Shown: in pieces, positions 11,203 to 22,894 of the stretch | How positions within the stretch are numbered: position 1 is the stretch's first letter | Layout: every line of letters begins with the position of its first letter | Assembly (NCBI GenBank): GCA_036186865.1 | Contig: AP025040.1 | Span: 14,562,360-14,626,359 of the forward strand | Reading direction: 5' to 3' | DNA length: 64,000 nt | Source: Eustoma russellianum | Lineage: Eukaryota > Streptophyta > Magnoliopsida > Gentianales > Gentianaceae | Program-made: the position numbers and the translations under genes | Notes under the pieces: model-generated | Database searches by the model: none | The model's input: only the letters and a program-made list of their open reading frames with translations | Told to the model about the DNA's origin: nothing

Positions 11203-12209
11203 AATGTTGGATCATGCAGAGGATTGTTAGAAAAAAATACATAAAAGTCATTTAAAAATATGCTCCAAATTTATATAAAAACATGTACACAGTTTGATTG
11301 GAGAAAGAAGTGAAACACGGAATGGTTATGTTTAGACCATACCATGAATTCATGGTTCGGGCTGTTTATATACCTTGAAATCAAAGTTCGGCCTGCAGAA
11401 TTTTGAAAAGGGCCAAACTTTCAGCAACTTTACCCGAACATTCAGTGATGAATTTTGAGTTTGGCGGTAAAGTTCGGGTAGAATCTGACGCTGACTAAAT
11501 ACTGCACTTGAAATGGATCGAACTTTCAGCAAAAGAGTTTGGTGACTCCAGGACATGCTGTCTTTTCATGAAATAATGCAACTTTTGCATCTCGGAACAT
11601 CTTCTTTTAATCTTGAACGATCATAAACTATCTTTGGCAGGTATATTTTGCAGAAAGTGTCAAAATAACTTTTCTCTTTAAATCGAAGTCTATAAATACA
11701 AATATCATAAAAGTTTTGAAGATATGATTTGAAAGTTTACGACACACTTTGGAAATGATCCTTGAAAACATTTTGAGTCTTTTGTAAAAATCTGAAGAAT
11801 TCTTTGTTTTCTTGTTTTTCTCTTCTTGTGGTACTAATTACTTTAAATAGACAAGTTCAATCTTCCTCTGATAGAGCAAATAAAAGAAAGGTCGCAATTA
11901 TATCCTAGGAAGCATTTATCGCGTAGTCGACCTTGCTCACCGTTGGAAAAAAAAATCTTTTAAAGACTGTATAACTTTTGTTACTTCTCGGCTATTCTCA
12001 GTTTCTTGTATCATTATCTTTATGTTTGATTATGATATATTAATTATCATTTCCTACAATCTTTTGTTTTTGACAAATGTATTCTCATCATTTTGAGAAC
12101 TACATCATTAATGCTTTCTTCTATTTCCTTAGACTTCTATTTTATTTTTTTACTTTGTCATTTTCTAGTTTTCATTTCTCAGTTGCCATATTTGCTTTAA
12201 CTTTCGAAC
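11203..12209 (+). mobile_element. E1 right part: polypurine tract and 3' LTR
   Basis: Resumes E1 after E2. A purine tract GCAGAGGAT leads into an LTR that starts TGTTAG at 11225 and is homologous to the E9 5' LTR (56619-57584), for example TATAAATACAA near 11690 and CGGCTATTCTCA near 11990. The 3' end is placed near 12209 by comparison with E9 and is uncertain by a few tens of bases. Confidence 0.6.
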
Positions 12210-13002
12210 AGTATGTTCCTATAGTGTTTTCTCAAATACCAGAAACACAAAAATCTATAAACCTATTATTGGAAGAAGTCAAGTCAATGTTATGTCAACA
12301 TAAGATGAATTGAACTTAACATTATACAAGGAGCCTGGATAACTTAATGCAATTCAACTAATTAGTTATCTTTTCTTTGATACAACCACAGCCTGGATAA
12401 ACCTTCTCTATATTGGAAAATTTCATCATACAACACTGTCTTATGGAATCAAACACTTATTTGACATAACTTTTCATTCATAAGTGGATATAAATTCATT
12501 TTGGGCTACCATACATTAACATATCAAGAACTACCTATGCACTGAATACAAGAGTCTGATTAGTAAGTGACACGTGATTAAAAGTGTTTTGCCAAGTGGA
12601 CATACAATATAATAAGGTAGAAAGTTTGGAGATTTTCTAATGCTAAAGTTGATAACGCAAGGGATGAAAGATTAAAAAAAAAAAAAAAAAGAAGCATGTC
12701 CTTTCAATCTTTTGAAACAAAAAAGGTTAAAAATACATATTTTTCACCCTCTATATCTCTCATTCAAATATTCTAACTCAAATCCATCACTCTCATTTTG
12801 AATTCTCATTCTCTGAACTTCAATATTTCAACCTAGCTGCCATTTGATACTCCTTATCTCTCATATTCTGAACTGCAATATGTCAAGATTTCTTTCATTC
12901 AGTCAACTAAATGATTTAACATGATTTTAGGCCATTAAAGCTCACTGAACCATTCAATCATCAAAATGGAAGAAACACCTTTCTCTTGATTAGAATGTCA
13001 AG
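12210..13002. other. Downstream region of the lipase gene, no gene seen
   Basis: AT-rich, with an A17 run at 12674-12690. It should contain the 3' UTR of the minus-strand lipase gene; I see no clear AATAAA in that direction close to the stop. Confidence 0.4.
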
Positions 13003-13972
13003 TTATGAATATTCAGGGACAGGCAAGTCTTCATCATCAGGGGTAGCAACAATCCATTCACCACTTTCATCTAACACCATCCCTTTATTCTTCTCAACCC
13101 ACCAGCACTCTGGGATCAAACATTCATCCTTCAAAAATCCACATGATTTGTTCACCAAAGCCAAACTCCTCTTCACCTTCAACTCAAACTCCCTGTCTTT
13201 CCCATTCCACCCTGCCACCACATGCAGCATTGCTTGCAAATTATGCCAATCACTCGGGTTCTTCGATTCCTTCAGGTATGGCGATTTCCTTGTATCGATT
13301 TCGACCTCTATCCCCAAGTTATGATACCCAAGAAAATGACTGGGATAATGTGGGATCATATCGATCTTGTTCTTTATGTGTAAGATCTTCAAATTACTGC
13401 AATATTTTACCCTTTCTTTGAATGCTCTGTTTCCCACTTGTGGGGAGCCAAAAATGATTGCACAAACTGGAATATCATCAATCCCATTTTCCACTAAATC
13501 AAATGCAGCTAAAATCGATAAACTCGCACCAAGACTATGTCCTGTGAATGTTATACTAAGATTTTCACCTTCATACAATTTCCTTAACTCATGAATCTTA
13601 CCCAGAAGTTGTGATCTTGCACTCATGTTAGTGAATGAAGATTTGGGATCACTTGAAGTATAAATCTTGAGCCAACCTTGCATTACTTTAGGCAAATTTT
13701 CGTCTTCGTCGCTTTCGCTTTCAAGAGTTCCTTCTTCATCTTTCCTCCAAACTTTAGGCTTCAAGAGGGGCTCTGTTGATTTCAGGCATGCTCCCATAAC
13801 ATTGATCCATTCGTAATTTCTTGATGTTCCACGAAGTGCAATATAGATTTCTCGTCTGCCTAATTGGCAGAGACTTCATCTGATGTTACTGCAATGTAGC
13901 CAATCCAATTTGTTTCACGATCCCATGATTCACGAGACAATGAGTGGAGGAAGCAGCCTTGTGGGTACCAAC
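13003..13972 (-). CDS. Phospholipase A1-II-like lipase, exon 2 (frameshifted)
   Basis: Second exon of a class 3 (alpha/beta hydrolase) lipase of the plant PLA1-II group, which removes the sn-1 acyl chain from glycerolipids. Visible in order: GWYPQGCFLHSLSRESWDRE, NWIGYIAVTSDE, GRREIYIALRGTS, EWINVMGA, then an uninterrupted 264-codon frame from 13797. Catalytic Ser is in GHSLG (residue 88 of that frame), Asp in NKIDMIP (146) and His in DWHNLQAMLH. The C-terminal VNKSCGFLKDECLIPECWWV is typical of the family. The frame breaks at about 13861, where one base seems missing between TSDEVSAN and GRREI. The best acceptor (CAACAG, AG at 13974-13973) also does not keep the phase with exon 1. Either this is a recent pseudogene or the assembly has indels. 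It ends PEYS and TAA at 13003. Confidence 0.8.
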
Positions 13973-15827
13973 CTGTTGTGGTGTAATTCAGCGAGATCAA
14001 TCAAAATACAAATTCGGGTTGATCACTAGTTTGATTGTGATGCAAGAATGAATACAAAGTTCGAGTTATTCTGTGACATTTTTTATAAAAAAAAAAAGGA
14101 TATATAGTCATGTAAATTGAAATGTCACGCAATCGTGGTTGTAATACTCATCTTTATTTGTTCAGTTTTTGTTACACAAGAAACAACATGCAATAGTGAC
14201 TCTGATGCTATTTTAAGGTTTGAGGCTCGACGTCTCAACAGTGACTCTTATACTCCAATAAACAACAGTACTCCATTGCCTTACAGACTCTCGCCTATGG
14301 TAAAGTATTTGGAGTCAGGTGTATGCAATCATACCCATGTGTTAGGAAACGCAGAAGTTGTTTTCCGATGATTCATAATGAAAATTTTGTCAAGCTGTGT
14401 GGATCAACTACTACATCACAATATAAGAAGCGCATCCAATTTACTGAGTCATTTTATTTTGTTCTATCATATAATACCATCTATTTCGTGAAATCAAAAT
14501 GAAATGCATGATTAATTACAGTTGTTTATCTGTTCGGACAAGCTTCAGGAACCAAATACCAAACTTCAGAAAATAGGTTAACAAATAAAGGATTTTAAAA
14601 TTTATGTAGGTCATGCCTTCGAGAACAGGTAAAGATTATTGTTTTGACTTGTACCAGGATACTATCTTACGTCCAACATATACACTAGTTTATATAATTG
14701 CAATTGCATGAAAATAGTAGGAGGGTTATATAGTAGTTATTTTTCGTAGAATTATGGATCAAATTACAGATGAAAAACCTTACATAACACAATAGTTTTG
14801 TAGTGGTGACTGTTAGGTTATAATAGTGATTTTTTAATCAATAAAAAGGGTGACATGTTCTGATGATGGTTGCATCATTTTGCTTAGTGTGCAGGGAACT
14901 CACCTACACATTTTATGTATCATAATAATTATAGAATGATCTACTATTTTAAACGAAACTGAATTTAAAAAGTTTTAAAAGAAACTATGTATTTTATTCA
15001 GTAGAATTGAGGCACACAATAGATCAACCTTACTTAAATCAATAAGAACATGATTGATGATGTAGGTAAAGCGAAAAGCGTGTTTTCACATCTTTTATGT
15101 TCTTTTGATTGGCCTAATTCAAAAATGTGATGAAGATAATGTTTCAAAACAAGCATTTTAATATAACACTATTGAAGAAATAAGACAAAAAATTGTCAGA
15201 TATCTAACATTCAAAGAGAAGTTGACTTATTAGTCATCTCCAAGGCCCTCGAGACAAAACCAGCTAATAAAATAAAGAATAATTGATATGTAGTAGTAAT
15301 GAAAAACATATTTTTCTTAATTCTTTTATAAGGGATTATATTCCATTGAATAAAATAACATTTCTTCCCCTCCCTACTAGGCCGATAAATGATTCAAGCA
15401 GTTCGGTTGTTCGGCTCGTTCGGCTCGAGCTCGGTTCGAGCTTGGTTTGGCTAAAACGTTAACGAACCGAGCTTGAACAACTTTTTTCTGTTCGAACTCG
15501 GTAGTGACACCATTCGTTTAAGGTGCTCGGCTCGTTAATGTTGTTCATGAGTTAAATGAACCGAGCTTGAACAATTAAAAATGTTTGTTTAAATAAACGA
15601 ATAAGCTCGGTTCGTTCGTTAAGTTAAATGAACCGAGCTTGAATAAGGTAATTCTCGGCTTTTTTCGGCTCGTTTACAGCCCTACTCTCACCATGCTTTA
15701 CCTAAACCCTTCTCTCTCTCACCACCACCATCTTTTGCATGAACATTAAGCTTTGAAAATTCTCCTACTCCTCCTCCTCCTCCTCTATAGGCAATATTCG
15801 ACCATTTTAAAGGCAAAGGAATGTTAC
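13973..15827 (-). other. Intron of the lipase gene
   Basis: About 1.85 kb between exon 1 (donor CAG|GTAACA at 15827) and exon 2. AT-rich; it contains the TIR element at 15380-15682. An open frame on the plus strand (14117-14371) looks like a signal peptide plus tail but lacks an ATG, so I do not call it a gene. Confidence 0.65.
15380..15682. mobile_element. Small TIR element (MITE-like) in the lipase intron
   Basis: About 303 bp flanked by TA (15378-15379 and 15683-15684). The ends are imperfectly inverted (GGCCGATAAATGA against GGGCTGTAAACGA, 9 of 13). The body is unusually GC-rich for this region and carries three copies of GAACCGAGCTTGAA (near 15466, 15557 and 15629) plus their inverse, around CGGCTCG words. 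Superfamily uncertain; the TA duplication would fit a Mariner/Stowaway relative. Confidence 0.45.
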
Positions 15828-16094
15828 CTGAGCAGTGACGTATAAGAACCCACAGATTTCGTAATCAGAACCCGACTCCATCATCACTTTCTGAAAAAAC
15901 GATTTCTTCCCATATCTGCAGCTTCCGCAATACTTTGAGTTCTGATCATTGTTAAAAGCATCATAACTGGCCTGGCATAAGTCCCCGCATCGGAGAATCA
16001 GTCGCCGGAGCCCGTCGTTTAATGGGTCCAACAGGCCTTCCCAGTTGTTGCTTCCTAGCAGCTCCGGCCATGGTGGCTCTTCCTCCAAGCTCAT
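15828..16094 (-). CDS. Phospholipase A1-II-like lipase, exon 1
   Basis: ATG at 16094-16092 opens 89 codons ending exactly at a CAG|GTAACA donor. The protein shows the N-terminal signature of cytosolic plant PLA1-II lipases: WPELLGSNNWEGLLDPLNDG, LRRLILRCGDLCQASYDAFN, then YGKKSFFQKV and the start of the hydrolase core (YEICGFLYVTAQ). No transit peptide is seen, consistent with the class II group. It pairs with exon 2 at 13003-13972 across a 1.85-kb intron. Expected full length is about 400 residues, normal for the family. Confidence 0.82.
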
Positions 16095-16109
16095 TGTGAA
16101 GATATTAGA

Positions 16110-16151
16110 TTCTTGATTAAATCAAGATTAAAATCTTGATTTAATCAAGAA
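16110..16151 (-). promoter_or_regulatory. Perfect 18-bp hairpin just upstream of the lipase ATG
   Basis: TTCTTGATTAAATCAAGA and its exact reverse complement are separated by six bases (TTAAAA), 16 bases 5' of the start codon. Each arm is itself palindromic (CTTGATT/AATCAAG). If it lies in the 5' UTR it would form a strong AU-rich stem; as DNA it gives clustered homeodomain-like sites. Function unknown. Confidence 0.7.
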
Positions 16152-16318
16152 TTAAGTTATGGAGGAGATAGGTAATTGATGTAATCAAGATGTTGAAGAT
16201 TTAAGGTAGAAGATTTTTTTTGCGGTGGCCAGTGGGAAAGAAGAGTGGCCATTGGCTGTAGAATATGTAGGCGTGAAATTTTCTTCTCCTCGACTGTGAA
16301 CCACTCTAATTAAATTAC
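16152..16318 (-). promoter_or_regulatory. Presumed lipase promoter and 5' UTR
   Basis: Lies directly upstream of exon 1. It contains a CCAAT word in minus orientation (AGCCAATGG, about 16250-16258). I see no clear TATA box. Confidence 0.3.
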
Positions 16319-16351
16319 CTTCATCCAGTAGTTATGATATTCCTAAATATA
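16319..16351 (+). repeat. 33-bp direct repeat, left copy
   Basis: CTTCATCCAGTAGTTATGAT and the next 13 bases recur at 22908-22940 with 31 of 33 positions identical. The two copies bracket 6.5 kb including E3. Confidence 0.75.
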
Positions 16352-17246
16352 CTAATTAAGTTGCACATCTTGATGTGTGCTCGACGCAAAAAACATATGT
16401 TTTCTTGGTTCTAACGTGTTTTTCATAAGAAACTTTGTGGGGTGACAAAACGGTTCACAAAAATCATCTTTGACTATGTGTTTCTCGCTTGGACTGAGCA
16501 ATAGCCACCTTTTTAAAGTTTGTTCGTGATCCAGAAACGGCAATTCACCCGTGGTACGTGTCTTCAAGATGGAAGAATTCGGTTCCCCCACAACGTTTGA
16601 TTGAGACGTTGATACAGAACTTAATTTTGATCAATGATCAAAGAAAACACAAGAACCTTGCTCGGCAGCCTTTGGCCGAAATTAATCAATTTTCATCCAA
16701 TATTCGGAGTTTACAGGCGGCTAAACTCGTTTACATATAACTCTGCAAGTGATAAACCTAGTTTCCAAGAGATAGGATAGATCTTCTATTGGATTTTCAT
16801 CACCTCAGCATCTGATCAATATTGCATGCGTTAGCTCCGTTATCTAGGGGCCAAATATGTCAATGAGGTCTTCTAGAAGTTGTAGCTCTCTAGTTTCCAT
16901 AGCATCTTGAATCACCTCAAAAAGACGTCGTATGAGTGATTTATGGCCAAAATACCGACACAGGATCATCCTGTGAAAAACTCTACTTTTAAGCTTTTTT
17001 CCAAATTTGAAAAGCCTATTTTCTTATCTTTTAGCTAACGTTTTTAATGTTTAAAAATATTCTAAAAGCAAGTAAAATGACTGTAAAATATATTACAAAT
17101 GAGTGCAAGCTATGATGGATGAGAATTAGGTCATACAAAACACTACGGACGTATTTCTTCCCATTCTATCCCTCTGTAACACTGCAGACGTATTTTCTCT
17201 CATTCTATCCCGCTGCATATCCTCTTCTTGTGATTACACTCCTTTG
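16352..17246. other. Intergenic, no gene recognised
   Basis: No supported gene. A short tandem duplication of about 38 bp occurs near 17143-17217 (GACGTATTT.CT..CATTCTA twice). Confidence 0.4.
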
Positions 17247-17779
17247 TGTTGAAGATGGAGGAGAAATGCAGGAAAAGTAGCACTAGGCATTTGATCGAAC
17301 ACTTGCCACAATTCATCAAACAGCTATAATTCAAGAAGATAGAGAGAAGAAGTAAGATGCAAGCATATGCTGGAAGGTGCAGTGAGCACGCAAGGTCAAG
17401 AAGGAAGGATATGATTGGTTGGAGGCCATGTGATTGGGATGAAATCGGGAGAGACAGTTGCAGCAGTTTGTAACTGCCGCAACAGTCGAAGGAGGAAGAA
17501 GTAATCAGGCGCCAAACAGTTTAAACGCATGAAATGAAGGAAATGCCCTTTTATTAATACGTTGAGTGAATTAATAATCAGAGACATTCTTGTAATTTTA
17601 CCTCCTTTCTTCTTTGTTAAATACTGCACTTCTGCAGTTGATCAAGAGCAATGAGAATTGGTAGTTTATTCGTTTCTTCCCTTCTGTTTCTTCCTCAATT
17701 AGTTTTGCCTTTATTCTTAATTCATATTCATGTTCAATTAGTTCTTGATAATTCTTGATGAATTAATCAAAAATTGACA
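17247..17779 (+). repeat. E3 5' LTR
   Basis: 533 bp, homologous to 22376-22894 and ending in ACA directly before the TGGTATCAGAG primer site. The 3' copy is slightly shorter. Confidence 0.88.
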
Positions 17780-17792
17780 TGGTATCAGAGCC
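17780..17792 (+). promoter_or_regulatory. E3 primer-binding site
   Basis: TGGTATCAGAGCC, complementary to the 3' end of plant initiator methionine tRNA, immediately follows the 5' LTR. Confidence 0.92.
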
Positions 17793-17837
17793 ATAATTCT
17801 TCGACGATCAGCGTTACTCAATTTATAATTCCTTTGG

Positions 17838-18750
17838 ATGGCTTCATCTTCGGTTACATTTGGTACCATGGATCCTTATGAGGATCCTCTGTACATTCAT
17901 CCTTCTGATAGTCCTTCACTCATTCTTACACAAAATCTCCTCACATCAGAGAATTACCATGGTTGGAGCAGAGTTATGAGACGTGCATTGGAGGCGAAGA
18001 ACAAAACTGGATTCATTGACGGTACAGTGGTCAAACCTCCTGAAGATGATCGTAAGCATGCTATATGGATCAAGGCCAACAATATGGTGGCCTCATAGAT
18101 CACAAATTCTGTAAGTTCATCTATTGCTCAAGGTATCATGTGGATTGATAATGCTACAGAGATATGGAAAGATCTCAGACTTAGGTATGGTAATGCCGAT
18201 GCATTTGGGATGTCAAATTTGCAGGACGAATTTTATATGATTAAGCAAGGAAATCTGGCTGTAACTGAACATTATACGAAACTGAAGGTAGTTTGGGAAG
18301 AATTAACTGTGTTAAAGGCCATTCCATCATGTACATGTAGGAGATGTACTTGTAATCTAACTACTCAGATTTCGAAGTTTATAGAAGATGACTTTGTTAT
18401 TAAGTTCCTAAAAGGAATCAGATGAATTTGAACCTATTAAGTCACAAATCTTGCTCATTAGTTCCTTGCCTGATATTAATACTGCGTTTGCTATGGCGGT
18501 GAAATCTGAAAGGAAGGTTTTGTACTCAAATAATCAAACAGTTTTCCTAAACAATCCCTCTATGGTTCCCAACATGGGAAGTGAGAATGGTGCGTTTGCT
18601 GGACAAGCTTCTGGCCCCTTTGGACCACTAGCATCCAAATATGGGTTTAAGTCACAGAACAATTACAAAAGATCTAGACAGGGAAATGTGAAACGACCTT
18701 ATGCAACTACTGTGGTATGTAAGGTCATATAGAGCAGGAATGCTATTAAA
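17838..18750 (+). pseudogene. E3 gag, broken
   Basis: Begins MASSSVTFGTMDPYEDPLYI, followed by the Copia gag N-terminal motif (ENYHGWSRVMRRALEAKNK) and a UBN2-like region (WKDLRLRYGNADAFGMSNLQ, LKVVWEELTVL). A TAG at about 18098 and a frameshift near 18421 break it. The zinc knuckle near 18705-18760 is recognisable (CNYCGM, then GHIEQEC in an interrupted frame) but has a stop in the middle. Confidence 0.75.
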
Positions 18751-18926
18751 AACATGGTTATCCCCATGGTTATAATTCTAGAGCACAAGTGAATTATGTT
18801 AGTCATGATGAGAATTCACAGGATAATTGTTGTCCCCAGTAAGATGAGACAGACTATGGTGACCAAGTAGCACAACAACCGGTTGAACATCGTCAGATAC
18901 CCAATGCATTCACACAGGAGCAGTAT

Positions 18927-21900
18927 ATGCAACTGATGATGATGTTGAGAGAATTCCAGATGAAAGAATGTAAGGCAAGAACAGGCTCAGATGATAAGAG
19001 TGAGAGCCAGCATGGTGTCATATCAGCACATCAACTAGATGCTCTTGGTAAGAAGGCAAGTAATATGTCATCTAGAAACTCAGATTTATGGATTTTGGAT
19101 TCAGGTGCCACTGATCATATATGTTGTTCTTTGAGTCTCTTTGATTCATATTACCTCACTAATTCCTTAATAGTTAAATTACCCAGTAATCAATCTATTG
19201 AAGTCACAGATATGAGTACTGTTGTCATAAATCCCAATCTGACACTTGATAATGTTCTCTATATTCCATCCTTCTGCTTCAACTTGCTTTCTCTCAGCAA
19301 GTTGACTAAACAAAATCACATTCATGCCTTATTTTATTCTGATTGTTGTATACTGTCTGAACATATGAATATGAAGATGATTAGTTTAGCTAAGGTGAGT
19401 CACGACCTATACAAACTCCATGGCTCACTGAAGCATCTTGGACCAAAAACCAAACATATCTCACATTTCTCCTTTCAAGCAAATGCACAACCTCAAGACT
19501 CACTTTGGCATTCAAGGCTTGGACACCCATCTTTGCCAAGACTGAAATAGATCTGCAAGTTAGACCCTTTAGTTGTGATTTCTAATGATTCCATTCCCTG
19601 TTGTATATGTCCTCTTGCTAAACAAAAGAGGAAACTATTTCCAGTTTCTGTTTCATCTACTAAGTCTCCCTTTTCTTTGATTCATGTGGATATATAGGGC
19701 CCCCTATAAACACCCTACTTTGTACCAGCAACGTTATTTCCTTACTATTGTGGATGCTCACAGCAGAGATACATGGGTATACTTGTTGAAAAATAAATCT
19801 GAAGTCAGAAGTGTCCTGCAAAGTTTCTATTCCTTTGTTTCTGTGCATTTTGATAAGAAGATAAAGACCATTCGTTCTGACAATGGTTTAGAGTTTCAAA
19901 TGAATTCTTTCTATGCTGAAAGAGGCATAATCCACCAAACAGGTTGTGTCCACACACCACAGCAGAATAGGTTAGTGGAATGCAAACACCAACACACACT
20001 AAATGTGGCCAGATCCCTTATGTTTCAGAGTCATGTACCCATCAAACTCTTAGGATTTTGCATCCAACACTCTGTGTATCTAATAAATCTGATTCCCTCT
20101 CCAATCCTTGCTAACAAAACACCATATCAAATGCTCTACAATAAAAATCCCTCGTACCAGTATCTGAAAGTTTTTGGATGCTTGACATTCTCTGCCATTA
20201 CTCAACCCAACCAAAGCAAATTCGATCCTAGATCCAGAAAGTGTGTTTTTCTTGGGCTATCACATACAACAAAAGGATACGTCCTTCAAGAGTTGTTTAC
20301 AAATAACATCATCATATCTAGAGATGTTGATTTCCATGAGCAAATTTTTCCTTACTCACCTGTCCCAAACAATGATAAATACCTGAACCAACCTGAAAGG
20401 CTCACTGTACCTACAACACCTATACCAACTGCCTTTGAGTCTTGCCCAAACATTGTAGAACCTTCTCTTCCAACATCACCTACTGATTCAGCAGATATAA
20501 ATGCCTCTACTGTTAGTGACACTCCTAGTCCCACTCAAACATCCTCACCTATTACAACCTCATCCAGTCAGTCCCATGGTCCTGATCTTTCCCCAGCCAT
20601 CCACATTCCTATCACTTCCCTGGACATCTGTTTAACTGACTTGCCAAATAATAGACCTCTCAGAAACAGGAATCCTCCCTCATATCTTCAGGAATATTAC
20701 TGCAATCAATCCAACTGGATTCATCCCTTCATCATCATGGTCCTGCACCCACTCCACACAAACTTGAAAAATCATTCTCCATAAACTCATTGGCACCTAA
20801 ATACAAAACATATGTCTTAGCTACTAGTATGCATATGGAACCTACTACTTATTTGGAAGCATCTAGTTCTGCAGCTTGGCAGGCAGCTATGCAGACAGAA
20901 TCAAACAGCCCTTGAAGCCAACAACACTTGGAGGTTGGTGCCTCTGCCCAAAGGCAAGAAACACATTGGTTGTAAATGGGTTTACAAAATCAAATATCAG
21001 ACAAATGGGACTGTCGAGCGCTATAAAGCTAGATTAGTGGCAAAGGGCTACAACCAACAATATGGAATTGACTGCCAAGAAACCTTCTCTCCTGTTGTTA
21101 AAATGACTACTGTCATGTTTGTTTTAGCTATGGAAGCAAGTAAAGGATGGCACCTACAACAATTGGATGTTAACAATGCTTTTCTCCATGGTGACTTGCA
21201 TGAGGAAATTTACATGATCCCACCTCCTGGTTTAGTTGTGCCTCAGCCTGCCATGGTTTGCAAACTTGAGAAATCTATCTACAGGCTCAAACAAGCCAGT
21301 AGAGAGTGGAATGCTAAATTGGCTGCTTATCTGTTGTCCCTTGGCTTTACCCAATCGAAGAATGACTATACATTGTTTTTCAAACAAGCTTCTGATCATT
21401 TTCTATTGGCTTTGGTTTATGTCGATGACATTATTTTGGTTTTCCTCATCATCAGCACCCATACAACTTCTCAAGTCTCAGCTTCATGCCACTTTTAAGA
21501 TAAAGGATCTTGGTGACCTTAGATACTTCTTAGGGATAGAAGTAGCTAGGTCACAGGGGGGCTTATACTGAATCAAAGGAAGTATGCTTTAGAGTTATTG
21601 GAGCATACTGGATTTTTAGGATCCAAACCTGCCAAAACCCCTATGGAGACAAATTTGAAGCTTACTCACGATGATTCACCTCCATTGGATGAAAATTCCA
21701 CTTACAGAAGCCTAGTAGGAAAGCTAATATACTTGACGATCACAAGACCAGCCATTGACTTTTCAGTCCAACAACTTAGTCAATTCCTTGATTGTCCAAC
21801 GGAACAACATCTTAAGGCTACCCACAGACTTCTAAGATAAATAAAAGGGACAATTCTTCAGGGACTCTTCTATCCTTCCAACACTCAGTTAGAGCTGAAA

Positions 21901-22372
21901 GCATTTGTGGTCTCTGACTGGGCAGGATGCATTGAGACAAGGAGAAGTGTGACGTGATTCTGTGTTTTCTTGGGAAAGGCCTTGATATCCTGGAAGGCCA
22001 AGAAGCAAACAACTGTATCAAAGTCCTCAGCAGAGGTTGAATACAGAGCTCTAGCATCCCTGGTATGTGAGATGCAGTGGTTACTATATCTATCTCAAGA
22101 TCTTCAGCTTAAGAAACAAATACCAGTCAGGGTGTTTTGTGACAGCAAGAGTGCGATACATATTGCCAAGAATCCAGTCTTTCATGAAAGAACAAAGCAC
22201 ATAGAGATAGATTGACATATAGTAAGAGAGAGTGTGCAAGATGGAACGATTAAACTTATGCTAGTCAGAACTGATTTACAGTTGGCGGACATATTCACAA
22301 AAGCGTTGGATTCAAAGAGAATGAATGATCTTTTGGACACATTTCAGATATACAACATTTATGGCAAGTACA
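18927..22372 (+). pseudogene. E3 pol, broken
   Basis: Protease motif DSGATDHIC near 19100. Pre-integrase zinc region LWHSRLGHPS at 19503-19532. Integrase about 19680-20330: Asp in HVDI, Asp in RSDNGLEF and Glu in NRLVECKHQ are present, but stops interrupt the first part (19549, 19697). Reverse transcriptase 20935-21570 has QLDVNNAFLHGDL and YVDD at 21418, with a frameshift near 21440. RNase H runs 21900-22330 (SSAEVEYRALA, FCDSKSAIHIAKNP, LADIFTKAL). Stops at 21838 and 22213 are further lesions. It ends shortly before the 3' LTR. Confidence 0.82.
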
Positions 22373-22375
22373 GGG

Positions 22376-22894
22376 TGTTGAAGATGGAGAAGAAATGCAG
22401 GAAAAGTAGCACTAGGCATTTAATCGGACATTTGTCACAATTCATCAAACAGGTACAATTCAAGAATATAGAGAGAAGAAGTAAGATGCAAGCGTATCCT
22501 GGAAGGTGCAGTGAGCACGCAAGGTCAAGAAGGAAGGATCTGATTGGTTGGAGGCCACGTGATTGGGATGAAATCGGGAGAGACAATTGCAGCAGTTTGT
22601 AACTGCCGCAACAGTCGAAGGAGGAAGAAGTAATCAGGCGCCAAACAGTTTAAACGTATGAAATGACGGAAATGCCCTTTTATTAATACATTGAATGAAT
22701 TAGTAATCAGGGACATTCTTGTAATTTTACCCCCTTTCTTCTTTGTTAAATACTGCACTTCTGCAGTCGATCAAGAGCAATGGGAATTGGCAGTTTATTC
22801 GTTTCTTCCTCAATTGGTTTCGCCTTTATTCTCAATTCATATTCATGTTCAATTAGTTCTTGATAATTCTTAATGAATTAATCAAAAATTGACA
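22376..22894 (+). repeat. E3 3' LTR
   Basis: 519 bp, homologous to the 5' LTR. It starts TGTTGAAGATGGAG immediately after GCAAGTACAGGG, a weak polypurine tract, and ends GACA. Confidence 0.88.

Larger units (their letters stand above)
17247..22894 (+). mobile_element. E3: decayed Ale-like Ty1/Copia retrotransposon
   Basis: A 5.6-kb element with LTRs at 17247-17779 and 22376-22894, an iMet primer site at 17780, gag and pol. Both LTRs run TGTTGAAG to AATTGACA. Stops and frameshifts occur in every domain. No 5-bp target duplication is visible (CTTTG left, GATCA right), which suggests a rearrangement at one edge. The domain sequences resemble E10 at the right end of the window; Ale/Retrofit lineage is an inference from the gag and integrase motifs. 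Confidence 0.88.

Noticed and set aside
14117..14371. Plus-strand frame with signal-peptide-like start in the lipase intron
   Set aside because: Its first codon is TTG, there is no in-frame ATG, and no splice acceptor or homologue is evident.
16352..16740. Frames on both strands between the lipase promoter and E3
   Set aside because: Short, overlapping and unrecognisable; no exon signals.
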